64,000 nucleotides of DNA from Streptomyces nigrescens (lineage in GTDB: Bacteria; Actinomycetota; Actinomycetes; Streptomycetales; Streptomycetaceae): assembly GCA_024349765.1 (NCBI GenBank), contig AP026073.1, positions 6,386,001 through 6,450,000 of the forward strand, read 5' to 3'. The position numbers were made by a program, and so were the translations under genes. Shown in pieces: positions 7,689-16,809 of this stretch (position 1 is its first letter; every line of letters begins with the position of its first letter). Under the pieces are notes generated by a model that worked only from the letters and a program-made list of their open reading frames with translations, ran no database searches and was not told the origin of the DNA.

Positions 7689-8507
7689 ATGTCGGAATAC
7701 CTTTCGGTCGCCCGCCGGATGTGGCATCTGCTGGAGCCACTGCACGCCATGCTGTACGTCGCGCCCGAGGCCCGTCAGGTCGCGGCGGACCTCGGATACG
7801 ACGTCGCCTCCCGCTGGCCCAGCTACTTCGCCTGGCGGACGGCCCCCCTCGGCGCCGCCGGGCCCGAGCTGGTGACCGCCACGTACTACACCTTCAGCCC
7901 GCGCCTGGTCGCCCGGCACGTCCCGCAGATCTGGACGGTCGCGGAACCGGCCAAGGTGCTGGACGCCCGGCTGCTGGCCATGGACCGCGCACTGACCGCC
8001 CTCATCGACGGCCGGCTGGACACCGCGCAGCTCGCGGAGGCGGCCCGGCTCGCGCGCCAGGCCGCCGAGAACGCCGGTCCGGCCGGCCGCCCGCTGGCCG
8101 CCGCCAACCGCGACCTGCCCTGGCCGGAGGCCCCCCATCTGGCCCTCTGGCAGGCCGCCACCGTCATCCGGGAGCACCGCGGCGACGGCCATGTGGCGGC
8201 GCTGCTGACGTGCGGGCTGGACCCGTGCGAGGCCCTGGTGTCGGTCACGGCGATCGGGGCCGCGACCGACACCGAGTTCGCCGGGCGCGGCTGGAGCGCA
8301 CGGGAATGGAGCGACGCCCGCCATCGCCTCGCCGCGCGCGGCTGGATCGCCCCGGACGGCACCGCGACGGATCGCGGCCGCGAGGAGCACCGGGCGATCG
8401 AGCGCCTGACGGACCGCCTGGCGGCCGGCCCCTGGCGCGCCCTGGGCCACTCCCGCGCCGACCGCTTGGCCCAGCTGCTGCGCGGTGCGTTTTCCTCGCC
8501 CCCGTAG
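7689..8507 (+). CDS. SCO6745/SalK family protein
   Basis: A 272-residue protein beginning MSEYLSVARRMWHLLEPLHAM, followed by YVAPEARQVAADLGY and SYFAWRTAPLGAAGPELV. These are hallmarks of the SalK/SCO6745 family, all-helical proteins with a C-terminal winged-helix-like part (WSDARHRLAARGWI...REEHRAIERLTDRL) resembling a fused MarR domain. The start is ATG with GAGGTAA upstream. SalK was named from a lantibiotic (salivaricin) context, but no biochemical role is established for actinobacterial members. It is monocistronic and converges on the MDR gene across a repeat-filled gap. Confidence 0.8.
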   Translation: MSEYLSVARRMWHLLEPLHAMLYVAPEARQVAADLGYDVASRWPSYFAWRTAPLGAAGPELVTATYYTFSPRLVARHVPQIWTVAEPAKVLDARLLAMDRALTALIDGRLDTAQLAEAARLARQAAENAGPAGRPLAAANRDLPWPEAPHLALWQAATVIREHRGDGHVAALLTCGLDPCEALVSVTAIGAATDTEFAGRGWSAREWSDARHRLAARGWIAPDGTATDRGREEHRAIERLTDRLAAGPWRALGHSRADRLAQLLRGAFSSPP

Positions 8508-8750
8508 CCGTCTTGCGGTGCCTCCCACGTACTTGGCTGTCCCGCCGCGGGTCGTCTCGCCGTTGCGCCTGCGGCGGGCTGGGTGGGTGTCGGGTGCGGT
8601 GACGGACCTCCGGGGCCGGTTGTGTGGACTGCTGACGCTTTACGTCCACACAACCGGCCCCTCCGGCCCGCCCCCTCCCGTGAGAGGGAAAGAAAACGAT
8701 GGTGGGGGTGCACGTGACGTCCACGTGCGCGCGGCCAACAGACCAGGCCC
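8508..8750 (-). repeat. Dispersed intergenic repeat, copy R1 (minus orientation)
   Basis: Read on the minus strand, this stretch aligns with 38641-38850 over more than 200 bp: a C-rich leader, GGGCCGGAGGGGCC, an 18-bp hairpin with a GTAAAGCG loop, then GTCACCGCACCC, CAGCCCGCCGCAGGCGCAAC and a GTACGTGGGAGGC motif. It abuts the SalK stop codon. No open frame is shared between copies, so it is non-coding. Confidence 0.75.
8612..8661. terminator. 18-bp perfect hairpin inside repeat R1
   Basis: The left arm 8612-8629 (GGGGCCGGTTGTGTGGAC) pairs perfectly with 8644-8661 around a 14-nt loop. It is a strong bidirectional terminator candidate between convergent genes. The stem bases differ from those of the R3 hairpin but remain fully paired. 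Confidence 0.7.
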
Positions 8751-8769
8751 GCCCCCAACCAGCTAAGAA

Positions 8770-8964
8770 ACTCCCACTCACGGGAGGGGCTGGACCGGAG
8801 GACGAAGTCTGGAGGGCCGGCACCGCACCCAAAACACAAACGCCCGCCGCCAGGCGCAACGGCGAGACGAACCGCGACGCCGCAGACAGGTACGTGCGGG
8901 GCGCCGCAAAGCGCGCAACGGCGAGACGACCCGCGGCGCCGCAGACAGGTACGTGGGCGAAAAA
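8770..8964 (+). repeat. Dispersed intergenic repeat, copy R2 with two 59-bp tandem units
   Basis: This copy is in inverted orientation to R1. It retains the CTCACGGGAGGGGC leader and CACCGCACCC block but has a degenerate hairpin. Two tandem units start at CGCAAC 8855 and CGCAAC 8914 (59-bp period), each carrying ACAGGTACGTG. It ends at the stop codon of the MDR gene. Confidence 0.7.
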
Positions 8965-9927
8965 TCAGACCGTGAGGACGATCTTGCCGAAGAGGTCGCC
9001 CTCCGCCATCTTCGCGAAGCCCTCGCGGGCGCGATCGAGCGGCAGGGTCGAGTCGATCACCGGGCGGATGCCCTTCGCGGCGCAGAAGCTGAGCAGGCCG
9101 GCCAGTTCCTCCTTGCTGCCCATCGTCGAGCCGACAACCTTCAGCTCCAGGAAGAAGATCCGGTTGAGCTCCCCGCTCTTGGGGGTGAAACCACTGGTCG
9201 CGCCGGAGATGACGAGCGTCCCGCCGGGGCGCAGCGACTTGACGGAGTGGGACCAGGTGGCGGCGCCGACGGTCTCGATCACCGCGTCCACCCGCTGCGG
9301 CAGCCGCTCCCCGCTGGCGAACACCGCCTCGGCGCCGAGCTCCAGGGCGCGCTTGCGCTTGGCCTCGTCCCGGCTGGTGGCGAAGACCCGCAGTCCGGCC
9401 GCGGCGCCCAGCACGATCGCGGCGGTCGCCACACCGCCGCCCGCGCCCTGCACCAGCACGCTGTCCCCGGGCCGTACGCCCCCGTTGGTGAACAGCATCC
9501 GGTACGCGGTCAGCCAGGCGGTCGGCAGACAGGCGGCCTCCTCGAAGGAGAGCTCCTTCGGCTTGGGCAGCACGTTCCAGGTGGGGACGGTGACCTGCTC
9601 GGCGAAGGTGCCCTGGTAGCGCTCGGTGAGGATGGAGGGCTTCTCCTTGGGGCCGACGCCGTGACCGGTCTGGCCGATGACGGAGTGCAGGACGACCTCG
9701 TTGCCGTCCGCGTCGATCCCGGCGGCGTCGCAGCCGAGGGTCATCGGCAGCGCATCCTCGGTGATGCCCACCCCGCGCAGCGTCCACAGGTCGTGGTGGT
9801 TGAGGGAGGCGGCCTTGACGTTGACGGTCGTCCAGCCGGGGCGTACGTCGGGGGCCGGGCGGTCCCCCAACTCGAGGCCGTTCAGCGGCTGGTCACGGTC
9901 GATGCGGGCGGCATAGGCAGCAAACAT
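8965..9927 (-). CDS. Zinc-type/quinone oxidoreductase (MDR family) alcohol dehydrogenase-like protein
   Basis: A 320-residue medium-chain dehydrogenase/reductase. It has the GroES-like N-terminal domain (NHHDLWTLRGVGI, LGCDAAGIDADGNEVV) and a Rossmann domain with VLVQGAGGGVATAAIVLG. The usual structural-zinc cysteine cluster is absent, so it is closer to quinone/crotonyl-type reductases than to classical zinc alcohol dehydrogenases. Start chosen at ATG 9927 (MFAAYAARIDRDQPL); an in-frame upstream extension is low-complexity. Substrate unknown; it probably performs NAD(P)H-dependent reduction of a quinone or activated alkene. Single gene. Confidence 0.87.
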   Translation of the reverse strand: MFAAYAARIDRDQPLNGLELGDRPAPDVRPGWTTVNVKAASLNHHDLWTLRGVGITEDALPMTLGCDAAGIDADGNEVVLHSVIGQTGHGVGPKEKPSILTERYQGTFAEQVTVPTWNVLPKPKELSFEEAACLPTAWLTAYRMLFTNGGVRPGDSVLVQGAGGGVATAAIVLGAAAGLRVFATSRDEAKRKRALELGAEAVFASGERLPQRVDAVIETVGAATWSHSVKSLRPGGTLVISGATSGFTPKSGELNRIFFLELKVVGSTMGSKEELAGLLSFCAAKGIRPVIDSTLPLDRAREGFAKMAEGDLFGKIVLTV

Positions 9928-10119
9928 GATCCCAACGTAGGCCGCGGGCGGGCCCCGCGGTACCGCGCACGGGTGTGACACGCACCGCGCCACCCGGCCG
10001 CAAACCGGCACAACGGCCGCGCACCTCATCAGGACGCACACCGCGACGGGCCGGGCCCGCACCCTGAGGGAGGTGCGGGCCCGGCCCGTCGCATGGGGGC
10101 GGGAAGGACCGCCCGGGGT

Positions 10120-11349
10120 TCAGCGGCGCGCCACGCCCTCGGCGCGGGCGGCGGCCGCCACGGCGGCGGTGACGGCCGGGGCGACCCGCTCGTCGAACGG
10201 CGAGGGGATGACCCGGTCGGCGCTCAGCTCGTCGGCGACGACGGCGGCCAGCGCCTCGGCGGCGGCGAGCTTCATGCCCTCCGTGATCCGCGACGCGCGC
10301 ACCTGCATGGCGCCGGCGAAGATGCCGGGGAAGGCGAGCACGTTGTTGATCTGGTTGGGGAAGTCGCTGCGGCCGGTGGCCACCACGGCCGCGTACTTGT
10401 GCGCGACGTCGGGGTGGATCTCCGGGGTGGGGTTGGCCATCGCGAAGATCAGCGAGTTCTTCGCCATCTTCGCCACCGCCTCCTCCGCCACCGTGCCGCC
10501 GGAGACGCCGATGAAGACGTCGGCGCCGTCCAGCGCCTGCTCCAGCGACCCGGTCAGCTTGGCCTTGTTGGTGAAGCCGGCCAGCTCGCGCTTGACGTCG
10601 GTGAGGTCCTCGCGGTCCACGGAGACCACGCCCTTGCGGTCGCAGACCGCGACGTCGCCGATGCCCGCCTCGATGAGGATCTTGGCGATGGCGACCCCGG
10701 CCGCGCCGGCGCCGGAGATGACCGCGCGCAGCTGCCCCAGCGAGCGGTCGGTGAGCTTCGCGGCGTTACGCAGCGCGGCGAGCGTGACGACGGCCGTGCC
10801 GTGCTGGTCGTCGTGGAAGACCGGGATGTCCAGGGCTTCCTGGAGCCGGCGCTCGATCTCGAAGCACCGCGGTGCCGAGATGTCCTCCAGGTTGACGCCG
10901 CCGAAGGACGGTGCCAGCCGGACGACGGTCTCGACGATCTCGTCGGTGTCGGTGGTGCCGAGCGCGATCGGCACCGCGTCCACACCGCCGAACTGCTTGA
11001 ACAGGATGGCCTTGCCCTCCATCACGGGGAGGGAGGCCTCCGGGCCGATGTCACCCAGGCCCAGCACCGCGGTGCCGTCCGTGACGACCGCGACGACCTG
11101 GGACTTCCACGTGTAGTCGTGCACGAGCTCGGGCTGCTCGGCGATGGCGCTGCACACCTTGGCGACGCCCGGCGTGTACGCGAGGGACAGGTCGTCCCTG
11201 TCGCGCACCGGGACGGTTGCCTGAATGGCCATCTTGCCGCCGCGATGCAGCGCGAAGGCCGGATCGAAGGTGCCGTCGGGCGCCGTGCCCGTGCCTTCGT
11301 CCGCGCCGGTATTGCCGTCGCTGGCGGGATTGACGATCTCCGCTGCCAC
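10120..11349 (-). CDS. NAD(P)-dependent malic enzyme
   Basis: A 409-residue malate oxidoreductase (decarboxylating), converting malate to pyruvate, CO2 and NAD(P)H. Motifs: [13 protein letters not shown] (substrate site), [35 protein letters not shown] (metal-binding acidic residues) and a GAGAAG nucleotide-binding glycine motif. It has the short bacterial size and lacks a phosphotransacetylase fusion. Start taken as GTG 11349 ([12 protein letters not shown]) with AAAAGGGG upstream rather than the longer frame. It is transcribed away from the ABC transporter. In S. coelicolor the comparable gene of this neighbourhood is the NADP-linked enzyme; cofactor choice cannot be read with certainty here. 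Confidence 0.92.
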   Translation of the reverse strand: MAAEIVNPASDGNTGADEGTGTAPDGTFDPAFALHRGGKMAIQATVPVRDRDDLSLAYTPGVAKVCSAIAEQPELVHDYTWKSQVVAVVTDGTAVLGLGDIGPEASLPVMEGKAILFKQFGGVDAVPIALGTTDTDEIVETVVRLAPSFGGVNLEDISAPRCFEIERRLQEALDIPVFHDDQHGTAVVTLAALRNAAKLTDRSLGQLRAVISGAGAAGVAIAKILIEAGIGDVAVCDRKGVVSVDREDLTDVKRELAGFTNKAKLTGSLEQALDGADVFIGVSGGTVAEEAVAKMAKNSLIFAMANPTPEIHPDVAHKYAAVVATGRSDFPNQINNVLAFPGIFAGAMQVRASRITEGMKLAAAEALAAVVADELSADRVIPSPFDERVAPAVTAAVAAAARAEGVARR

Positions 11350-11890
11350 TTGTCTTACCCCTTTTATTCGTAAATCTGCTGAGGGTGACCACTCCCTGGT
11401 TAAGGGGTGGGCGGGCACCGCGTCCGCGCCCTGCGTGACGGTTGGCCGCCGCGCGGGGGGAGGTACGGACGCCGGGCGCGCCGCACACGCGCCCTGAGCC
11501 CCGGATGAGGGGTGTAACGCACCTTTCTACCCGACGGGCGCAGGCCCCGACGAGTCAGATTCATTACCCTCGGGTTCAGAGGCCCGACAATAACGGCGAA
11601 ATGGACGAAAAAGGCAGAAGAGCCGTGAGCCTGCTGTCCGGATTCCGAGACGCCTGGAGCGAACCTAACGCCCCTCGCTTCCCACTGGGCGCTGGTTTCA
11701 CATCTGCCACAGGGCCGTCACCTCCACTTCCCCGTCCGTTATCCGATTTTGACCTGTACGACAGTCCGAATACCGGAGTCCGGATGGCAAGATTCCGTCA
11801 CCAACCGAGGTCGCGACGCTCGAAGGGGTGTGCACGGCCCCTTCGTCACGTCTTTGTCACGTCGGCTTCTCCACCCGCAGGAGGATCAGC
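11350..11890. promoter_or_regulatory. Divergent promoter region, malic enzyme / amino-acid transporter
   Basis: A 541-bp region with no credible gene. Near the transporter start there is a perfect 8-bp inverted repeat CGAAGGGG (11821-11828) / CCCCTTCG (11838-11845), then a direct repeat GTCACGT (11845-11851, 11856-11862) just before the GGAGGA ribosome site. These look like operator or leader elements for the transporter. A TTGACC at about 11747-11752 may be a -35 element. Confidence 0.45.
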
Positions 11891-12865
11891 ATGACCGCAA
11901 GCACCACGCGCCGCCCGGCCGCCGGCAGGCACCGTAAAGCCGTGGCCGCCGCGGCCGCGGTCGTCGCCTCGCTGATGGTGCTCAGCGCCTGCGGCGACCA
12001 GACCGACGCCGCGATCGCCCGGCGTGAGGCGCAGAAGAGCCGGAACGTTCATGCGCCGCTGTTCAAGCTGCTGCCCAAGGACGTGCAGGACAAGGGCTTC
12101 CTCCAGGTCGGGTCGGACATCACCTACAAGCCGGTGGAATTCCGCTCGAACGGCCTGGTCAAGGGCATCGACCCGGACCTCGCGGCGGCGATGAGCAAGG
12201 AGCTGGGCATCAAGCTCAACTTCAACAACGCCACCTTCGACACCCTCATGGGCGGCCTGAAGTCCAAGCGCTACGACATCGCGATGTCGGCGATGACGGA
12301 CACCAAGGAGCGCCAGGAGGGCATCGACAGCAACACCGGCAAGAAGATCGGCCAGGGCGTCGACTTCATCGACTACCTCAACGTCGGCGTCTCGCTGTAC
12401 ACCCAGAAGGGCAAGACCAACGGCGTCGACGGCTGGGAAACGCTGTGCGGCAAGAAGATCGCGGTACAGCGCGGCACGGTCTCGCACGACCTGGCCAAGG
12501 ACAAGTCGAAGGCCTGCCAGAAGAACGGCGAGGAGCCGATCTCCATCGAGGCGTTCGACAACGACTCCGAGGCGCAGACCCGGCTGCGTACCGCCGGTGT
12601 GGACGCCGTCTCCAGCGACTACCCGGTCGCGGCGTACGCGGTGAAGGTCTCCGGGCACGGCAAGGACTTCCAGATGGTCGGCGGTGCGCCCCTCAAGGCG
12701 GCTCCGTACGGCATCGCCGTCCCCAAGGGCCAGGAGAAGCTCCGCGACGCCCTCAAGGCGGCCGTGGAACTCGCGATCAAGAATCGCTCGTACGCCAAGG
12801 TCCTGGACAAGTGGGACGTCAAGGACGCGGCGGTCAAGGAAGTGAAGCTCAACGGCGGCAGCTGA
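11891..12865 (+). CDS. Polar amino-acid ABC transporter substrate-binding lipoprotein
   Basis: A 324-residue family 3 solute-binding protein. It has an Arg-rich n-region, hydrophobic core and lipobox LSAC (MVLSACGDQ), so it is a membrane-anchored lipoprotein. The mature part has GFLQVGSDITYKPVEF, DLAAAMSKELGIKL and YDIAMSAMTDTKERQEGID, typical of glutamate/glutamine-type binding proteins. ATG start with GGAGGA 6 nt upstream; an upstream in-frame ATG lacks one. It heads a three-gene operon with permease and ATPase. Exact ligand unknown. Confidence 0.93.
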   Translation: MTASTTRRPAAGRHRKAVAAAAAVVASLMVLSACGDQTDAAIARREAQKSRNVHAPLFKLLPKDVQDKGFLQVGSDITYKPVEFRSNGLVKGIDPDLAAAMSKELGIKLNFNNATFDTLMGGLKSKRYDIAMSAMTDTKERQEGIDSNTGKKIGQGVDFIDYLNVGVSLYTQKGKTNGVDGWETLCGKKIAVQRGTVSHDLAKDKSKACQKNGEEPISIEAFDNDSEAQTRLRTAGVDAVSSDYPVAAYAVKVSGHGKDFQMVGGAPLKAAPYGIAVPKGQEKLRDALKAAVELAIKNRSYAKVLDKWDVKDAAVKEVKLNGGS

Positions 12866-12925
12866 GCCGCCGGCAGCCGTCCCGTCCCCTCCGGCCCTCC
12901 CGCCGAATGCTGAAAGGCAACCTCC

Positions 12926-13867
12926 GTGTCAGTTGACGTCGACAAGCCGGCCCAGCCGCCGGCGGACGCCCCGCCCCCGCCCGAGTCCATCAAGGCCATC
13001 CCGGTCCGCCACTACGGGCGCTGGGTCGCGGCGCTCGTCGTCATCGGGCTGGTCGCGCTGCTGTTCCGGGCCTTCGCCTCCGGGAACGTCAACTGGGGCG
13101 CCATCCCCCAGTACATGTTCAACGGGGACATCCTCAAGGGCCTGCGCAACACCCTGCTGATCACCGTCCTGTCGATGATCATCGGCATCGTGCTCGGCGT
13201 GATCCTGGCCGTGATGCGCCAGTCCAAGAACCCGGTGACGTCGACCGTCGCGTGGTTCTACGTCTGGTTCTTCCGCGGCACCCCGGTGTACGTCCAGCTG
13301 TTCCTCTGGTTCAACCTGGGCCTGGTCTTCCAGTACATCGACATCATGCCGATCTACAAGGACGAGTGGTCGGACTTCATGACCCCGTTCCTGTGCGCCC
13401 TGCTCGGCCTCGGCCTCAACGAGGCCGCGTACATGGCCGAGATCTGCCGGGCCGGCCTGAACGCCGTCGACGAGGGCCAGACCGAGGCGGCGCACGCGCT
13501 GGGCATGAGCCACGGCAAGACGCTGCGCCGGATCATCGTGCCGCAGGCGATGCGGGTGATCGTGCCGCCGACCGGCAACGAGGTCATCAACATGCTGAAG
13601 ACCTCCTCGCTGGTCATCGCCGTGCAGTACTACGACCTCCTGCAGGCCGCGCAGAACGTCGGCCGGGACTCCGGTGTCGTGGTCGAGATGCTGATCCTCG
13701 CCGCGACCTGGTACCTGATCGCCACCACGGTGCTGAGCATCGGCCAGTACTACCTGGAGCGCTACTACGCGCGGGGCTCCAGCCGCCAGCTCCCGCCCAC
13801 TCCGCTCCAGCGCGCCAAGGCGCGGCTGTCCGGCGGCTTCAACCGCTCCGCCGGAGGTGTCGGATGA
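12926..13867 (+). CDS. Amino-acid ABC transporter permease
   Basis: A 313-residue HisM/GlnP-type permease. After a proline-rich cytosolic N terminus and one segment ([13 protein letters not shown]) come the core membrane segments and the EAA loop ([21 protein letters not shown]). GTG start with AAAGG upstream. The stop overlaps the ATPase start (ATGA). It forms the membrane channel for the adjacent binding protein. Confidence 0.93.
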   Translation: MSVDVDKPAQPPADAPPPPESIKAIPVRHYGRWVAALVVIGLVALLFRAFASGNVNWGAIPQYMFNGDILKGLRNTLLITVLSMIIGIVLGVILAVMRQSKNPVTSTVAWFYVWFFRGTPVYVQLFLWFNLGLVFQYIDIMPIYKDEWSDFMTPFLCALLGLGLNEAAYMAEICRAGLNAVDEGQTEAAHALGMSHGKTLRRIIVPQAMRVIVPPTGNEVINMLKTSSLVIAVQYYDLLQAAQNVGRDSGVVVEMLILAATWYLIATTVLSIGQYYLERYYARGSSRQLPPTPLQRAKARLSGGFNRSAGGVG

Positions 13868-14664
13868 CCAGCAAGCTGACGACGAAGGCCGCCGGCAGCA
13901 GCGGCGGCCCGATGGTCAAGGCCGAGGGCGTCCACAAGTCCTTCGGCGCGGCGCACATCCTCAAGGGCATCGACCTGGAGGTCGCGCCCCAGGAGGTCTT
14001 CTGCCTGATCGGCCCGTCCGGTTCCGGCAAGTCGACGTTCCTGCGCTGCATCAACCACCTGGAGAAGATCAACGCCGGCCGGCTGTCCGTCGACGGCGAA
14101 CTGGTCGGCTACCGCGAGCACAACGGCAAGCTCTACGAGCTGCGCGACCGCGAGGTCGCCGCCCGCCGCCGCGACATCGGCATGGTCTTCCAGCGCTTCA
14201 ACCTCTTCCCGCACATGACCGCGATCGAGAACGTCATGGAGGCGCCGGTCCAGGTCAAGGGCGAGTCCAAGGCCGCGGCCCGGGAGCGCGCGAGCAAGCT
14301 CCTGGACCGGGTCGGGCTGGCCGACAAGGCCGGGAACTACCCCTCGCAGCTCTCCGGCGGCCAGCAGCAGCGGGTGGCGATCGCCCGGGCGCTGGCCATG
14401 GAGCCGAAGCTGATGCTCTTCGACGAGCCGACCTCGGCGCTCGACCCGGAGCTGGTGGGTGACGTCCTGGACGTCATGAAGGACCTGGCGGCGGACGGCA
14501 TGACGATGATCGTCGTCACCCACGAGATGGGCTTCGCCCGCGAGGTCGGCGACTCGCTGGTCTTCATGGACAACGGCGTGGTCGTCGAGTCCGGCCACCC
14601 GCGCGAGGTCCTGGGCAACCCGCAGCACGAGCGGACGAAGTCGTTCCTGTCGAAGGTGCTGTAA
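13864..14664 (+). CDS. Amino-acid ABC transporter ATP-binding protein
   Basis: A 266-residue ABC ATPase of the GlnQ/HisP type: Walker [10 protein letters not shown], signature [15 protein letters not shown], Walker [13 protein letters not shown] and switch His in VVTHEM. Translation is coupled to the permease by a 4-bp overlap. It energises uptake of a polar amino acid. The protein is full length for the family. Confidence 0.95.
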   Translation: MTSKLTTKAAGSSGGPMVKAEGVHKSFGAAHILKGIDLEVAPQEVFCLIGPSGSGKSTFLRCINHLEKINAGRLSVDGELVGYREHNGKLYELRDREVAARRRDIGMVFQRFNLFPHMTAIENVMEAPVQVKGESKAAARERASKLLDRVGLADKAGNYPSQLSGGQQQRVAIARALAMEPKLMLFDEPTSALDPELVGDVLDVMKDLAADGMTMIVVTHEMGFAREVGDSLVFMDNGVVVESGHPREVLGNPQHERTKSFLSKVL

Positions 14665-14693
14665 GGCGTTCCTGCCGGAAGCCCGGTACGACT

Positions 14694-14725
14694 TGGTGGG
14701 CCGCTCCCCGAGGGGCGGCCCACCA
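14694..14725. terminator. Bidirectional terminator between convergent genes
   Basis: The 10-bp perfect stem TGGTGGGCCG / CGGCCCACCA encloses a CCCC/GGGG inner stem. It lies 29 bp past the ABC ATPase stop and 20 bp from the methyltransferase stop. Confidence 0.75.
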
Positions 14726-14744
14726 CCGCTGTCCACGGGCCGCG

Positions 14745-15506
14745 CTACTTGAGGCCCAGCACCAACCCGTCGGTCGGCGAGGACCACACCGTCCGGGCCT
14801 CCGCGAAGCCCGAGTCCCGCAGGGCGGCCGCGTGCCAGGACGCCGAGGGGGTGTCGCCGTCGGCGTGCTCGCCGTAGATCTCGAAGCGCTCGGCGGTCGG
14901 CCCGGCCAGCCGCGGGTCGGCGGCGGCCAGCTGCCACCACTCGGCCCAGTCGACCGCGCCGGCGGCCTTGGCCTCGTCCATCCGGCCGTGCCGGAAGGCC
15001 CGCTCGGCGGCGTTGATCCGCGGGGTGGACCCCTCCGGCATGCGGTCGGCGTTGAGGAACACCCCGCCGTCCCGCACCAGCGCGCCGAGCTGGCCGTAGA
15101 GGGCCCGCAGGTCCTCGGTGTGCAGCCAGTGCAGCGCGGTGGCGGTGAGGACCGCGTCGTAGGAGTCGTGCGGCAGCTTCGCCGTCCAGTCCGGGTCCTT
15201 CAGATCGGCCCGTACGAACCTGACCCGGCGCTCGTTCTCGAAGTACCCTTCCGCGATGGCCAGCAGCGCGGGATCCAGGTCGACGCCCACACTCTCGGCG
15301 TCCGGGAAACGCTTCAGCAGCCGGTCGGTGATACTGCCCGTACCGCACGCGAGGTCGAGCACCCGGGGCGCGGGGCCCACCAGCGCCTCGACCATGTCGA
15401 GCATCACCCGGAACCGCTCCTCGCGGTCGGGGAGGTACCACTCCTGCTGCCGGTCCCAACTCTCCTGCCACGCCTGCCAATCGGCACCGACGACGGTCTC
15501 GGTCAT
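14745..15506 (-). CDS. Class I SAM-dependent methyltransferase
   Basis: A 253-residue trans-aconitate-methyltransferase-like protein. Motif I is VLDLACGTGSITDRLL, motif II region SVGVDLDPALL, and YDAVLTATALHWL sits at the motif IV position. The start ATG 15506 has GGAGGGGAA upstream. Substrate not recognisable. Divergent from the CGNR gene across a short promoter gap. Confidence 0.85.
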   Translation of the reverse strand: MTETVVGADWQAWQESWDRQQEWYLPDREERFRVMLDMVEALVGPAPRVLDLACGTGSITDRLLKRFPDAESVGVDLDPALLAIAEGYFENERRVRFVRADLKDPDWTAKLPHDSYDAVLTATALHWLHTEDLRALYGQLGALVRDGGVFLNADRMPEGSTPRINAAERAFRHGRMDEAKAAGAVDWAEWWQLAAADPRLAGPTAERFEIYGEHADGDTPSASWHAAALRDSGFAEARTVWSSPTDGLVLGLK

Positions 15507-15600
15507 TGCTTCCCCTCCAGGCCGTAATACCCTAGTAGTGGGTCTGCCCATTACCGCGCCCACACAACCGCACCCTATCCGCCGCCCGTAAGGACTACAA

Positions 15601-16230
15601 GTGGAACTGGCCTATTACTCGGACTATGCCGTGCGACTGGTCAACACCGAGGAGCCCGAGCGCGGCAGCGACAGCCTGACCTCGGTCGAGGCCGTGCGCG
15701 AGCTCTTCGGGCCGGCCCAGCAGGCGGCCCGGCGGGCGACCGACAGCGACGTCACCCGGCTGCGGACGGTACGCGCCCGGCTGCGCGCGGTCTTCGAGGC
15801 GGCCGCCGCCGGCGACGAGGTCCTGGCGGTGGACCTGCTCAACGCGCTGATGATGGAGTTCCCGGTCAGCCCGCAGATTTCCGGCCACGAGTACCGGGAC
15901 GAGGACGGCCGGCCCAACTGGCACATGCACATCGCCGACCAGGCCGCCAACGCGACGGCCGGCTTCACCGCGACCGCCTGCATGGGACTGGCCTTCCACC
16001 TCACCGAACTGGGCGTGGACCGACTGGGCATCTGCGAGGCGGCCCCCTGCCGCCACGTCTACCTGGACACCTCGACCAACCGCTCCCGGCGCTACTGCTC
16101 CGACCGCTGCGCCACCCGCGCCAACGTCGCCGCCTACCGCGCCCGCAAGCGCCTGGAGAGCGAGCGCTCGGCACGCACCGGACGGACCGCGGAGGCAGCC
16201 CAGGAGAGCAGCGCGGGCACCGACCGCTGA
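15601..16230 (+). CDS. CGNR zinc finger (ABATE) protein
   Basis: A 209-residue protein with an N-terminal helical ABATE-type domain and a C-terminal CGNR-type zinc finger: CEAAPCRHVYLDTS, NRSRRYCSDRCATRANV. GTG start preceded by AAGGA. CGNR proteins are putative actinobacterial regulators; ligand and targets are unknown. The last 97 bp overlap the end of sodX on the other strand. Confidence 0.85.
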   Translation: MELAYYSDYAVRLVNTEEPERGSDSLTSVEAVRELFGPAQQAARRATDSDVTRLRTVRARLRAVFEAAAAGDEVLAVDLLNALMMEFPVSPQISGHEYRDEDGRPNWHMHIADQAANATAGFTATACMGLAFHLTELGVDRLGICEAAPCRHVYLDTSTNRSRRYCSDRCATRANVAAYRARKRLESERSARTGRTAEAAQESSAGTDR

Positions 16231-16604
16231 ACCCCGCGCGGTGACCGCAGCCGCAGCCAGGCGCGGGCGATGACCAGTTCGTCCGGAACGACCCCGAATT
16301 CCCGGCTGTCGTTCTCGACGAACGGATTGTCCCCCTGGACCCACCAGCCGCCGTCCTGCCGCCGCACCGCCCGCTTGACGATCAGCAGGTCCTGCCGGAA
16401 CGGGTGCCGCAGCACGACCACGTCACCGGGCCGCACCGCCGCGCCGTACTGCACCACCAGCTGGTCACCGGGGTGCAGCGTGGGCACCATTGACGGGTTG
16501 TAGACCTCGGCCAGCCCGAACGCACGGAGCAGCCCGGACCGCTCCTGCCCCGGCTCCGCGCCCTCGCCCTGCTCCGGCCCACGCTCGTCCACCCGCTCCG
16601 GCAT
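16134..16604 (-). CDS. sodX: Nickel-type superoxide dismutase maturation protease
   Basis: A 156-residue S26-family (signal-peptidase-like) protease. The catalytic Ser38 is in NPSMVPTL and the Lys77 general base in IVKRAV; the box GDNPFVENDSREFG follows. It lies divergently beside sodN, the standard pairing, and would remove the SodN propeptide so that the new N-terminal His can bind nickel. ATG start with GGAGG 7 nt upstream. Its final 32 codons overlap antisense with the CGNR gene. Confidence 0.92.
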   Translation of the reverse strand: MPERVDERGPEQGEGAEPGQERSGLLRAFGLAEVYNPSMVPTLHPGDQLVVQYGAAVRPGDVVVLRHPFRQDLLIVKRAVRRQDGGWWVQGDNPFVENDSREFGVVPDELVIARAWLRLRSPRGVQRSVPALLSWAASAVRPVRAERSLSRRLRAR

Positions 16605-16636
16605 CCCTTACCTCCCGGTCCAGCCCCGGTCCGTCC

Positions 16637-16666
16637 CTCCCCCAGACTCCGTCCGGGGGCACCCCC
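16637..16666. repeat. GC-rich hairpins in the sodX-sodN gap
   Basis: CCCCCAGACTCCGTCCGGGGG forms a hairpin and runs into the palindrome GGGGGCACCCCC, in the divergent promoter interval. This resembles short hairpin repeats scattered in Streptomyces genomes; its role here is unknown. Confidence 0.45.
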
Positions 16667-16809
16667 ATCTCGCTTCGCTCGGGTCCATCCTCCAACAGTC
16701 CCGGCCCGACACCGGACTTTTGCCCTAAGACCCCCGGGCCACCCGAGAAAAGCCTTCCCGCACCGAGTAATCTCGCCCCTGAGAAGACGATCACGAGGAA
16801 GGACTGCAC

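Noticed and set aside
8855-8964. 59-bp tandem repeats as a CRISPR array
   Set aside because: Units abut each other without variable spacers of fixed length, copies are few and diverged, and there are no cas genes.
7886-9787. A 633-codon minus-strand frame through the repeat region and two genes
   Set aside because: It crosses the SalK gene antisense and the MDR gene in the wrong phase; both have clear domains in other frames.
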